From: Callorhinus ursinus
Taxonomy: Eukaryota; Chordata; Mammalia; Carnivora; Otariidae
DNA length: 64,000 nucleotides
Assembly (NCBI RefSeq): GCF_003265705.1
Contig: NW_020313157.1
Coordinates: forward strand, 1,161,269-1,225,268
Direction: 5' to 3'
The position numbers and the translations under genes were made by a program. Under the pieces are notes generated by a model. The model was not told the origin of the DNA. It ran no database searches and saw only the letters and a program-made list of their open reading frames with translations. Below, in pieces: positions 23,925-33,600 of this stretch. Position 1 is the first letter of the stretch, and the number at the start of each line of letters is the position of its first letter.

Positions 23925-24130
23925 TATTTATTCTTATTGTAATAATAATGCATGCTTATCACAGAAAATGTTGAAAGCTTACAAATGTATAAAGAAGGAG
24001 GGAAAAAAATCCCCCTCATAATCAAATCACCCAGAGGCAATCCCTGTTACAAATTTGCTGTATTTCCAATCTTGGCTACTTGGCATTTTTAACATATATA
24101 AGAAATTACTGTATATCTAATTTTGCTGAA
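23925..24130 (-). repeat. Old L1M 3'UTR fragment, antisense
   Basis: TATCACAGAAAATGTTGAAA, ATAAAGAAGGAGGGAAAAAA, AATCACCCAGAGGCAATCCC correspond to the same L1M 3' region as 21010-21505, same orientation. Confidence 0.55.
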
Positions 24131-24140
24131 GGTACGTTTT

Positions 24141-24850
24141 TGTTAGACTGTTGAAGAGAAAGGAAATAAATCCTCCTGTTCATTGATGACACATATTTAA
24201 AGCAGGCATGCCAATGGGAGAAAAGGACAGTTAGGCCTTAGGTGATTAATCTGGAATGAAGATTAAAATCATTGTTAGCTGCAAAACAAGGAAATTAAGT
24301 GATTGTCACAAACAACCTGAAACAGCTCAGTGGGATCCATTAAGATTTTTAACAGCTCAGTGAAATCTAACATCTACCTGACAGCCCCAAATGGGAGGGG
24401 TCAGGAGAAACCTGCATCTTTACTTAGACTCTTTCACTCTGTGCATTAAACAAGCAAACTTTTTACTGATGGATGGTCCAAGAAAGCCGAACTGACCTCT
24501 GCCTTCAATTAACTCAGCTTGAGATCATGCCTATACCCTGCACAGCTTGTCTTCATAATCTGAGATAATAAGAGTTTAAAAGGCTCAACAAGGCAAAAAT
24601 TGGTGTGTGTACACTGTGTGCAAAACATAGTACATGGCTGGGAACTGTTGTGTCATCTATGAAGAATGAAAATAATGTGCTACCTGTAGCTAGCCCAGAT
24701 GTACAGGCTCACTCTCTGCTACAAAAGCATGCAGGAAAGCATCAATCTGAATGTTTCCTTTAATGATATTGGCATGGTGCCCACATCAGCTTCATATTCT
24801 CCAGTGGCTCCCTTGCTCAGGAATTTGGAAATATGAGGAAATCATGGAGT
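24141..24850. other. Unassigned non-coding stretch with a short direct repeat
   Basis: No repeat family recognised. AACAGCTCAGTG occurs at 24321-24332 and again at 24351-24362 (30-bp spacing). See findings for a possible conserved element. Confidence 0.55.
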
Positions 24851-24855
24851 GCTTC

Positions 24856-25076
24856 AAAAAGGAGGGCACCGGGATGCCCGGGTGGCTCAGTCCGTTGAGC
24901 GTCTGCCTTCAGCTTGGGTCGTGGTCTCAGGGTCCTGGGATTGACTGAGTCCTGCATCGGGCCCCTTGCTCGGCCGGGAGCCTGCTTCTCCTTCCCCCTG
25001 CTTGTGTGCGCTCTCCCCCACCTCTCTCTCGGACAAATAAATAAATAAAATCTTAAAAAAAAAAAAAAGGAGGGCA
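24856..25076 (+). mobile_element. Carnivore SINE (Can-SINE/SINEC) with target duplication
   Basis: Head GATGCCCGGGTGGCTCAG, CT-rich body, (AAATA)n, poly-A. The 13-bp duplication AAAAAGGAGGGCA lies at 24856-24868 and 25064-25076. The element is 24869-25063. Confidence 0.97.
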
Positions 25077-25624
25077 TATTTGAGTTGTGTCTTACAAAAG
25101 AAGTCCAAGTTTGTATTAAAGTTTAGAAAATAGAAGGTTTGGAAAAAAGTTTAGAATTTTTTTTTTTAAATCACCTTGGGCTGAAGGGAAATGACTGGGT
25201 CATTGCAAAGATCACCCTGCGGATGAGTGGAACATTGGGGAGAAATGGTCACAGAGAAAGGTCTGCTTCTGGGAGAGAAAGGGTCTAGGCCCATACTCTT
25301 TCTCCAAAATTACTTTTCTACTGGTCCCTGCAATTGCACTACAATGTTTTTTTTCCACATAGAGATCTTTTCCGACTGAAAAACTGAACAAAAACCCCAA
25401 CAACAGAAAGCTTACCAGGCTTTCAGAAAGACAACCAACTGTCCAAAACTACAGATGATGTGAATTCCAATTCCCTCTTGGATAACATCATAATGAGCTA
25501 CCATTTCTCACTACTTTATTGCCCCCAGATTTGTAGACACCTTCCCCCAAAGAGCAGCTCCTGAAGTTTCTTGGTTTCTGGAAGTCTCTTTGAGAGAGAT
25601 CATTCTTTGTTACTGTAATGAGGA

Positions 25625-25835
25625 CAGTTTAGTAAAATGGCTAAAAGACAGACCGCCTGGGTTTATATCCAGACTCAGGCACTCACTAGCTATACTTGGG
25701 CATGCAGTCTCTCTGATCCTCCATTCTCCATCTATAAAATGGAGAAAATAAATGTGCTTCTCTCATGAGATTAAAATGACACAATGTATACCAAAACCCA
25801 CTAAGTCCTCAGGAAGTATTAGTTACCATTATTAC
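25625..25835 (+). repeat. MIR SINE
   Basis: Sense MIR order: GACCGCCTGGGTTTATATCC, GCACTCACTAGCTATACTTG, CATCTATAAAATGGAG, CTCATGAGATTAAAATGAC. Confidence 0.8.
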
Positions 25836-25925
25836 CCAATAAGGGGAGTAATAAGCCAAAGGAAGCCCTTTGGGCCCAGTGTAGTTGTTTTAAGTCTTGG
25901 CCTATAGTCCTTATTTAACCTTGAT

Positions 25926-26045
25926 CATTCACTCATTCATTCATTCATTCATTCGGCAAAAATTTTCTGAACACCTCCTAAGGATTAGGTATTACTGATA
26001 AAACCTCCTAAACGGGAAAACACACATCTTGCCTTACAAGAAGTT
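25926..26045 (-). repeat. L2 tail, reverse, with (ATTC)n expansion
   Basis: CACTCATTCATTCATTC (about five ATTC units), then ATTTTCTGAACACCTCCTAA and TTGCCTTACAAGAAG. The reversed L2 tail naturally begins with ATTC units, so the short array is an expansion of that end. Confidence 0.55.
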
Positions 26046-26068
26046 TTAGTTTATATGTGTATATCATC

Positions 26069-26308
26069 AAACTAAAGAAAGTACTGGGGCTCCTGGGTGG
26101 CTCAGTGGGTTGAGCGGCTGACTCAGTTTCAGCTCAGGGCATGGTCTCAGTGTCCTGGGATCCAGCTCCACCTTGAGCTCTGCACTCAGCAGGGAGTCTG
26201 CTTCAGGATTCTCTCTCCCTCTGCCCCTCCCCCTGCTTGCTCACTCGCCGGCGCTCTCTCTCTCAAAGAAATAAATAAATCTTAAAAAAAAAAAAACTAA
26301 AGAAAGTA
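26069..26308 (+). mobile_element. Carnivore SINE (Can-SINE/SINEC) with target duplication
   Basis: Head GGCTCCTGGGTGGCTCAG, CT-rich body with TCAGGATTCTCTCTCCCTC, AAATAAATAAAT and poly-A. The 15-bp duplication AAACTAAAGAAAGTA lies at 26069-26083 and 26294-26308. The body variant differs from the 8332 copy, suggesting a different subfamily. Confidence 0.97.
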
Positions 26309-26955
26309 GCAATGAAAGAGGCTAAAAATCTGTTCCCTTTATTGAACAAATAAACAGATTTATATGTTTTGCTAACGGAAACTCTTATTCAGTCAAATAT
26401 AAGGATAGAATCTGTAGACAGGCAGAACAAGAGGGGAGAAAATCCAACAATGACTTTGGAGTCAGAAGCAAAATGATTTGCAGAAATTTAAGGTGAGGGA
26501 CAAACAAATACATGATCATCATACAATATGCACCGAAGAGCTTATCTTACTGTTAGTAATGATATCCCAAGACAAATGACAAACACACTTATTGGGAATC
26601 CATCCTTACTTCCTTAGTCATGGCAGTACTTAAAAGACTAGGGAGACTAATCTGGTCTTTAAATCACCTATTACCAGCATCGGTCTGTGTGCATTTTGTA
26701 AGTGTATACTGTAAGATATTTCACAATGAGGACATCACTGGGCGTTAAAATTCTGCAGGAGGAACAAGTCAGTCGGGAATGCTGAGGGTTTCAAACACAC
26801 CACGCTTCTCTCTCTCAAGTTTTTCCTTTAAAAGTACACAGGTTTTAGTCTGGGGTTCTTAGCACATCACATATGCAAGCACTCCTCCACAAGATGCCTT
26901 CTACAACCCTTATCTGTTTCTGAATTTTCTCCTCTTATTCTCATTTGTAGTAGTT
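26309..26955. other. Unassigned non-coding stretch
   Basis: No gene, RNA or repeat recognised. Ordinary A/T-rich sequence. Confidence 0.55.
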
Positions 26956-26965
26956 TCTTGTGGGG

Positions 26966-27060
26966 GGAGAAAAAGAAAAGGAGAAAAAAAAAGAAGGAAC
27001 AAAATAAGTAAGAAGGGAGGAAGGAGAGGAAGGAAGGAAATTAAGAGTAAGAAGAAAAAA
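26966..27060 (+). repeat. Purine-rich low-complexity tract
   Basis: Almost all A and G with a few C/T breaks (GGAGGAAGGAGAGGAAGGAA). The Phe/Leu/Pro-rich reverse frame at 26910-27119 reflects this tract. Confidence 0.9.
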
Positions 27061-27710
27061 GATCCCTCTCCGTCATTCTGGGCATTTCCCCATGGAGAAG
27101 CAACTGGTTTCCAGAACAACTTAAGAATGGATATTTTGATAATTGGAGCCTTGAGCTCTATAAACTGTTGGGTGATTATACTAGCTCAATAAAATCAAGC
27201 ACTTGCTGGGGCTGTGTTTTGATGTGGAGAAGGCTGAGAAAATAAAACCACCTAATGGAAAATTACAGAGGAGCGGTTCTTCCTTTGCATAAATGAGGAA
27301 CTCAAACAATTTGGTTTTGAGGACGTTGCTGCACATTGTTCTAAAAAGTAGACACGGCTTTTGTTGTCTCGTTACGGGCTGATAAATATTCATGCCTGTG
27401 AATTACTGCTTGTTAATGGCCCAATATTTGGCACACCTGTTGTGGTTCATCTCTAAAATAGCAGCGACAGTTTAGGAGGGCAACACTGGCAGGTGCTAAC
27501 AATGGCATATTATGACAAGTGCAAGGAAACAACAAATTTCAAGTTCCTGATTAAACCAAGGTCCCAGAAGTGAGCCCATCTTGCCTGGCACTCATCTTCA
27601 TAAATGTTTCTCATTTTTCAAACCAAAAGGCTTTGAAGCCCCTAAGCTAGCTGTCAGAATGGTCATTCACATTTCTGCATCCCTGTATCTCACACAGAGT
27701 CTGTGAGCAT
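27061..27710. other. Unassigned, apparently single-copy stretch
   Basis: No repeat recognised over about 650 bp. It contains an octamer-like TTTGCATAAAT at 27285-27295, TTAATGG, and an E-box CACCTG at 27434-27439. It is a candidate regulatory element only by texture (see findings). Confidence 0.45.
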
Positions 27711-27711
27711 A

Positions 27712-27845
27712 GAGGTTATGTGAGCTCTGGAGCCAGGCTTTCTGGTTTAAAAGCCTTGTTCTACCACTACCTAGTCATTGCTTAAGTCACCTGAATCTTC
27801 TATTGTGTTTTCATAAAATGGGAGCAACAATATCATCCTTCATAA
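27712..27845 (+). repeat. MIR, 5' part, split by MER20
   Basis: TGAGCTCTGGAGCCAGGCTT, TGTTCTACCACTACCTAGTC and ATAAAATGGGAGCAACAA are sense MIR. The element is interrupted at 27846 and resumes after 28069. Confidence 0.75.
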
Positions 27846-28069
27846 CAGGGATTCTCAACTTTAACACTACTGACATTTGGGGCCAGATCAGTCTTTGCTG
27901 TGAGGGATGCTCTGTGCATTGTAGGATGTTTGGTAGCATTCTTGACCTATACCCATTAAATGCCAGTAGCACTCAATAACACCCTACCATTTTTTGACAA
28001 CCGAAAATGTCTCTAGCGAGACATTGCCAAATGTCCCCTAAGAACAAAATCAACCCTGGTTGATAACTG
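27846..28069 (-). mobile_element. MER20 (hAT-Charlie) nested in MIR
   Basis: Begins CAGGGATTCTCAACTTT and ends CCTGGTTGATAACTG, with GGATGTTTGGTAGCATTCTT and TAAATGCCAGTAGC inside, which is reversed MER20. The 8-bp flanks CTTCATAA (27838-27845) and CCCTATAA (28070-28077) agree at 5 of 8 sites, consistent with a decayed hAT target duplication. Confidence 0.82.
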
Positions 28070-28165
28070 CCCTATAAAGTGGTTCTGAAGAGAGAATGCA
28101 CTACATTTATAGTGCATTCATAATGTTGGGTACACAGTAAAGACTCACTGTGGATAGCTATTATC
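28070..28165 (+). repeat. MIR, 3' part
   Basis: AAGTGGTTCTGAAGAGAGAA, then GTTGGGTACACAGTAAAGAC continues the MIR broken by MER20 ('gttgtgaggattaaat ... gcacatagtaagcgctc'). Confidence 0.55.
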
Positions 28166-28169
28166 ATTT

Positions 28170-28255
28170 GCAAGAGACTGTGCTAGACATTTCGGTGGGA
28201 TATAAGTTCTAATCAAATGAGACTCCTTCCCTTAAGGAACTTACACAGTATTTAA
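28170..28255 (-). repeat. L2 tail fragment, reverse orientation
   Basis: AAGAGACTGTGCTAGACATT and CCCTTAAGGAACTTACACAG match the reversed L2 tail. It lies head-on to the next L2 piece. Confidence 0.45.
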
Positions 28256-28460
28256 TTTTGTTCTTTGCACTTGTCACTTCCAGAAATTATCTTCTTTATT
28301 TAGGCATTTACCTGTTAAGTCTGTCTCCCTCCCATGAGCACATAAGACTGGTGGGGATCTAAACTGTCTTTGCATGTTCACTGCCACAGTCCCACAGCTA
28401 GTGCAGAGTCTAGAACACTAGAACACTGCAGATGCCCATGAGACATTTGTGAGAATGGAC
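28256..28460 (+). repeat. L2 3' end fragment
   Basis: AAGTCTGTCTCCCTCCCATG, ACTGCCACAGTCCCACAGCT and GTGCAGAGTCTAGAACAC follow the sense L2 3' end. Confidence 0.5.
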
Positions 28461-28912
28461 GCAACATACTGCACTACACAGTGCCAGAGAGGAGAACTAG
28501 GAAACTGTATAAAGAGACTAGAAAGACAGTTTTTATAGGGTGGTGATTTAAAGGCTCATGAGGGTCCATGAATATTGTGAACTAAGCAAACAGGCATCCC
28601 CCACCAACCAGAGATAACCACAAAACATCTTTTTAAAGGCAGACGTGGAAGAATGAGGCCCAGGAGGTTGACCTGAGGAAATCTATGAATGCATTATCTT
28701 GCCCTAAAGAGGTCATGACAGCTTCCCATGCTGGTTCCCAATAAGCATGTCCTTTATTTTCTTGGAGATTTATCCTCTCTCCGTTAAGATCCAGGTTTTT
28801 AATTTGCAGAATACGGAAATTGCCTAGTACTTGACCATTGTGACAGGGCCATATTTTGATTGTTTTATTAAGAAAAAATTTTAATCCCTCCATCTGAAAA
28901 TCGATCACTATT

Positions 28913-29122
28913 CAAGACTTTTTTTTTAAGATTTTATTTATTTACTTGACAGAGAGAGACACAGTGAGAGAGGAAACACAAGCAGGGGGAGTGGGAGAGG
29001 GAGAAGCAGGCTTCCCGCTGAGCAGGGAGCCCGATGTGGGGCTTGATCCCAGGACCCCAGGATCATGACCTGAGCCGAAGGCAGACGCCTAACGACTGAG
29101 CCACCCAGGCATCCCAAGACTT
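28913..29122 (-). mobile_element. Carnivore SINE (Can-SINE/SINEC), reverse
   Basis: Poly-T then AGATTTTATTTATTTA, and the head reversed as GAGCCACCCAGGCATCCC. The flanking duplication CAAGACTT lies at 28913-28920 and 29115-29122. Confidence 0.95.
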
Positions 29123-30299
29123 ATTTCTTATAATCAACTATTTATGTAGAGTAACATAAAAACTTTCAATAATAAAAACTGAGTGCATATAGTAGGTTAG
29201 ACTCATCAAAGGTGACAGAATGTAGGATAATTTTCATCTTCTCATTTTTAACTCATAGGTAGCATTCCTATCCATTATTTATCTATTTTCAAATTTAATT
29301 AATAGTTCTGGTAATAATTGCATAATTTCTATGGCCATAGAAAAAGCAGTCTGCATGTAGATAATAGGGCATTTAATATTTATGAAGTTCAAAGTTTTCT
29401 ATAAATAAATTCAGAAATTATCATCAGATCTAAAATTATATTGGAAGATAGATGAATATTTAATAACAAAGGCATGTGTTCATTGGGAACACACAAAACA
29501 GAAGTAATAAACATGCACATTGCCACTTTGGTCAAGATACACATGCAAGGTGGCTCCCTTCTCAGCATCACTTCTGGGGACATGTAGCTATCTAAAAGGA
29601 GGAATCATTTGGCTTACACCCGGAGTTATTATCATTGCTAATAATGATTTTTAAGCATAACAGAGCAAAGTTTGCATACATGGGGGGACTATCCTTGCCT
29701 ACCGTCTCCCTGCTTTATTATTGGAATAGGTATTATTAAACCACGGAGCCAATATAGCATCAGTTGGGCGAAGTGCAGTGGATTCTGACTCTCTGGGTTC
29801 ATATCCTCATTGCTTTATTCATTTGCCTTTCTGTTAGTATGAGTGTCTCCAGTGGGTACGAATCCCTTTACTTCCAGCCTACTGCCTGGGGAGCAAAGCC
29901 ACCTCTGGCAAGAGAAAGCCACTTGGCAAAGAAATGCAGGTTGGCTGCTGGAAGCCAGGTAGGAGCACATGGAAGAGGGAGGGAGAGCAAGGAGACATGA
30001 GTGGGCAAGGTGGATCATGGTGAGCCGCTAGATAGCTCCAAGATGGGGGCTGGTCTCCATAAAAATCAACTGTGTAATCAGAGGGTTGGAACTTTGTGCC
30101 AGCCCAATCGATGGGGAGAAGAGCAGGACTGAAACTGGATATGAAGTTCAATTATATGACCAACAATTTAGTCAATCATGCCTACGTAACAAAACCCCAA
30201 TCCAAATTTTGAACATCATCATTCAGTAGAACTTCCACACTGGTGAACAATTCAATGCGCCAGGAGGGCGATGTATCGCGACTCCACGGACACAGAAAC
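29123..30299. other. Mostly unassigned non-coding stretch
   Basis: A/T-rich DNA to 29755. A possible MIR 5' scrap (GCAGTGGATTCTGACTCTCT) lies near 29775. From about 29860 on the sequence may be the upstream part of the unknown repeat annotated next. Opposed open frames of 67-90 codons at 29764-30151 show no domain. Confidence 0.45.
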
Positions 30300-30830
30300 T
30301 CCTGTGCTTGGGACCCTCCCAGTCTGCCCTATGTACCCTTCATGTGGCCGTTTATTTATATTTATCTATAGTAAGACTTTTATAATAAAAGCACAGCACT
30401 TCCCTGAGTTCTAGGAGTTATTTTTAGCAAAATACTGAACCAGAAGGGGAATGGTGGGAGGTATCAAATTTGTAGCCAGACTGTCAGAAATATAGGTGAA
30501 CTGAGGACATCCCAAACTTATGGCTGGTGTCAGTCTTATGAAGTGGGGTCAGTCTTATGAAGGATTTTTGCCCTTAACTTGTGGGGTCTGTGCTAACTCT
30601 AGGTGGTTGCTATCAAAATGGAGTTGAATTTCAGGACACTCAGCAGGTGTCAGAGAATTGGTTTCAGAGCCAGGGGACACTGGTAACATCCCCTATGACC
30701 AGTGCAAGCCCCTTCTCTCAAAATGGGAGTGATAATGAGAGCAACGAGTACATTCTGGGGTTATTCAGTAGAGATGGTTCAGATAATGCCTGTCAAACCC
30801 TTAGCCAAACCATGAACACTCAATAAATTC
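30300..30830 (+). repeat. Probable ancient retroelement, family unknown
   Basis: Contains GTAAGACTTTTATAATAAAA followed by a GT-poor region, GTAGCCAGACTGTCAGAAAT, CTTGTGGGGTCTGTGCTAAC and TTCAGGACACTCAGCAGGTG. I recall similar wording in dispersed mammalian repeats, possibly an LTR, but cannot name it. It includes a 15-bp direct repeat (see findings). An 81-codon frame at 30581-30826 lies inside. Confidence 0.4.
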
Positions 30831-30834
30831 ACCT

Positions 30835-30915
30835 GTTTTGTTCCCATTTATGAGATGAGAAAACTGAGGTTCAGAGAAACAGAGAGATTTTTGTGGAATG
30901 TGGCAGAATGGTGGC
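30835..30915 (-). repeat. MIR core, reverse orientation
   Basis: CCCATTTATGAGATGAGAAA followed by ACTGAGGTTCAGAG is the reversed MIR core. Confidence 0.6.
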
Positions 30916-31253
30916 AGGACACAGCTGCTGGCTCCCAAGGCAGGTCAGTATCCAACTCCCCCATTCCGTCTCTCCTTCCCACACAGCTAATTCCACTGGC
31001 TCCCCATGGCACTTTGTAACAAAAGGCACCAGAAGTTGATACAAATTCCATTTGAATAGACACATAGGATCCAACATACCTCCTCCAGAGGCAGCAGCAT
31101 CCTTGGGCTTCCACATGCTTTGGGCTTAACTGCAGTGCCTGCACAAGGGCCTCAAAGAGATAAAACACTCCGCCAAAGTTTCATCAACATACCCCAAGGG
31201 GAAGGCTGGCTTGGATGATTTATTTTCTTCTACCTATAAAAGCACATCTATAG

Positions 31254-31270
31254 GTGCGCGCACGCGCTCG

Positions 31271-31310
<40 letters not shown>

Positions 31311-31312
31311 TA
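31254..31312. repeat. (CG/CA) compound microsatellite
   Basis: GCGCGCACGCGCTCGCACGC leads into about 18 CA units, then CACGTGTAC. The CpG-rich edge is on the left. Confidence 0.97.
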
Positions 31313-31890
31313 CAATGCTTAAAACCCTAAACTGTACTAAAGAAAAAAGAAAGTTGCCAGTTGTGGGATCCTAAAACAAACCCTAAGGAATGTGGGGCGG
31401 TTCTGCAACAAAGACATTTTCCCATAAGCAGGACTTGTTTTCTTAACCTCACCTCCTGGAGGACACATTGGAATGGGAAGGCGGGTATGGCAGCCAGCCT
31501 CTGGCAGTGGCTGATTTTAGATGCTTTCCAGGTACTCATGCCTTGTTTTTCTGAACAGGATCAAATCCTAAGATTTTAAACCCAAACTCTCGAAGAGCAC
31601 AGCCACGAGACTCTCAAGGACAAAATGATTATCTCAGATCTCCAGAAACTGAGCAGTGTACAAAACAGCTATGGGAAGGGAAGAGTCACTTGTGGATTTT
31701 GATTTTCTTTGAGCTTTGAAAGAATATAAATTTCTTGCTGGCTTAAGACAGTGGTTTGTAGCTGGATAAATTCTAGTGGAAATCTTTGCCTCTCTCCTAC
31801 AAAACAGTTATTTGAGGACCATGTTATTTTGTTCATTTGAATTCTTTCCTGTTTTTTAAACATTTCACAGTGTATTTTAAGTTGTGTGTC
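31313..31890. other. Unassigned non-coding stretch
   Basis: No gene or repeat recognised. Complementary open frames (31327-31539 minus, 31361-31579 plus) have no domain. Confidence 0.5.
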
Positions 31891-31894
31891 TTAA

Positions 31895-31985
31895 CTTAAA
31901 AAAAAAAGTTTCATTGAGGTAAAGCATATATACTGAAAAGCACACAATTGAACAGACTCGTTTTAACACTCATATGCAACTTAAC
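31895..31985 (+). repeat. Possible L1M fragment
   Basis: GTTTCATTGAGGTAAAGCAT, followed by ACTGAAAAGCACACAATTG, resembles the common L1M phrase 'tttattgaggtataattgacatat ... aagtgtacaattcaatg'. Short, and strand is uncertain. Confidence 0.4.
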
Positions 31986-32089
31986 TTTTAAAAAGAAAAT
32001 CAATTTAAGGTTTTCCAGTTTCAAAGTGTTTGCTAAGGATTACATTAGTTATAAAACATTAGCATTGGAAGCAGTGCATGGGGAGATAC

Positions 32090-32285
32090 CACAGATATTT
32101 ATGGAGTGCCAAATACATGTTAGGTGTGATGTGCATCAGTGACTAAAGCAGAAAAGGTCCCTACCTTCAGGGAGCTTACAGATAGTGCAGGAGAAATGAT
32201 ACCAAGAGGAAACAATAATATAGAAAGGTATGTAATGATTAATTGTGACAATAGCTATGAAGAAATAAAGTGTGTGATGAGAAGG
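32090..32285 (-). repeat. L2 3' end fragment, reverse orientation
   Basis: TATTTATGGAGTGCCAAATA, CTACCTTCAGGGAGCTTACA, ACAATAGCTATGAAG follow the reversed L2 tail and upstream region. Confidence 0.6.
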
Positions 32286-33155
32286 GAACAGCATGGTTGG
32301 GGGTGAATCAAATTAAAATGCAAAAACAAAGCACAGTCACTTTCTTGAGCTTACTTGTCTCTTCACTAAACTGTGAATTCAGTTCCCCCCAACACCTAGT
32401 CCTTTGCCTTTTTGTTATGGGAACTTGCTAAAGCTGCACAAAGGGTGCTGGGCTTATAAATGTCTGAGAGGAGAGCAAGAGAGACTGACTTAGAGGCCCA
32501 GGGGTGGTGCGCAATTCACAGAAACTGTCATGAACAGGCTCAAATGATTTTCATCCCTCTAAACAGTTCCAAAAGGTGGAAGGATCTGTCTGACAAAACG
32601 GGCTGGGGAAGAAAAGGGCCTGCTCAGATAAAAGGTGAGCCAGGAGCCCCTGCTGAACTAGGAGCTGGAGCTTATCTTGATGGAAATTTCAGTGTGTTAA
32701 GAAAAAATACTAACAATTAGTTGCAGCGTATTTAACAAATAGCAAATTAGATACAGCCCATGATGTAATTAAAAGTTCCTCCCTTATTCCTTATGAGACA
32801 TCTATAAAAGACCCCACTTACTTTGTGTTAAAACTCTAAACAGCCAGCTTTCTAACATGAGGTATTTTTCTCTCAGGGATCTACTCACAAAAGCTGTTGT
32901 CCACATCTATTGGCCATACACACTGTGTGAAGATCACTGACTTCAGTGTTTCCTTTCTTGTGGGTGTCTGAAGATCCCTGCTGGGATGAGACTCTTCTTT
33001 TGATCTTTTCCTTCATAACACACCACAATTGCAATTGCAATTCAGTCAAGATATGTTTGTTTAATGCCAATCCCTCCTGAGAGCTATAAGTCAAAACTGT
33101 GATGTCTCATTTACGGTTGTGTCACGATTTCTTAGGACGGAATATACTGTTCTGT
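32286..33155. other. Unassigned non-coding stretch
   Basis: No gene or repeat recognised. It includes AATTGCAATTGCAATTCAG near 33026-33044, a short TTGCAA-type repeat. Confidence 0.5.
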
Positions 33156-33159
33156 CTCT

Positions 33160-33320
33160 CTGCCTCTCTCTCTCAGTATACACATAGATGATATATAAAA
33201 AGCTAAAGATACGTATGTAAGTATAAATAAAGACGTAGGGACACAAAGCATAGAAATAAGGATATGCATATAATGGTACAGACAGACATAGAGATATACA
33301 GATAGATAAAGATAACACAG
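33160..33320. repeat. Decayed GATA/GACA-type simple repeat
   Basis: Recurring GATA, GACA, CATAGA and ATATA units (for example ACAGATAGATAAAGATAAC) with many substitutions, preceded by a short CT run. The reverse frame 33091-33363 (Tyr/Ile/Ser-rich) is derived from it. Confidence 0.65.
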
Positions 33321-33469
33321 GTGTTTGCTGAGCGAATAGATGACTCCTAACCACTATGCTCACATATTGATCTAGACCATTCCCTATCAGTGATATCCAA
33401 TCATGACACCATGTATTTGTGGAATATTTATCATTTTCTAAACCCCTCTCAGAATAGTTTACCTTATTT

Positions 33470-33600
33470 GGACGTCAGCAACCCTACAAGATCAGCACAC
33501 CAGACAGGCATTATAAACCCCATTTCTGAGATGAGAAGTGGAGGTTCTGTTTTGTCCACAGTCCCAGAGCCAGGGGAGGCCAGGGTTGGGGATCGGGGGG
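33470..33600 (-). repeat. MIR fragment, reverse orientation
   Basis: GTCAGCAACCCTACAAGATC, ATAAACCCCATTTCTGAGAT and GAAGTGGAGGTTCTG follow reversed MIR. Confidence 0.55.

Noticed and set aside
28094..28119. Hairpin with 10-bp perfect arms (GAATGCACTA/TAGTGCATTC)
   Set aside because: About one such short hairpin is expected by chance in 64 kb, and it lies in a MIR remnant.
30370..30392. AATAAA-type polyadenylation signal as the end of a gene
   Set aside because: No transcript upstream is supported and it sits in a probable retroelement.
30581..30826. 81-codon frame with repeated Gly-Ser-Asp motifs
   Set aside because: Lies inside a probable old dispersed repeat; no start context or homologue recognised.
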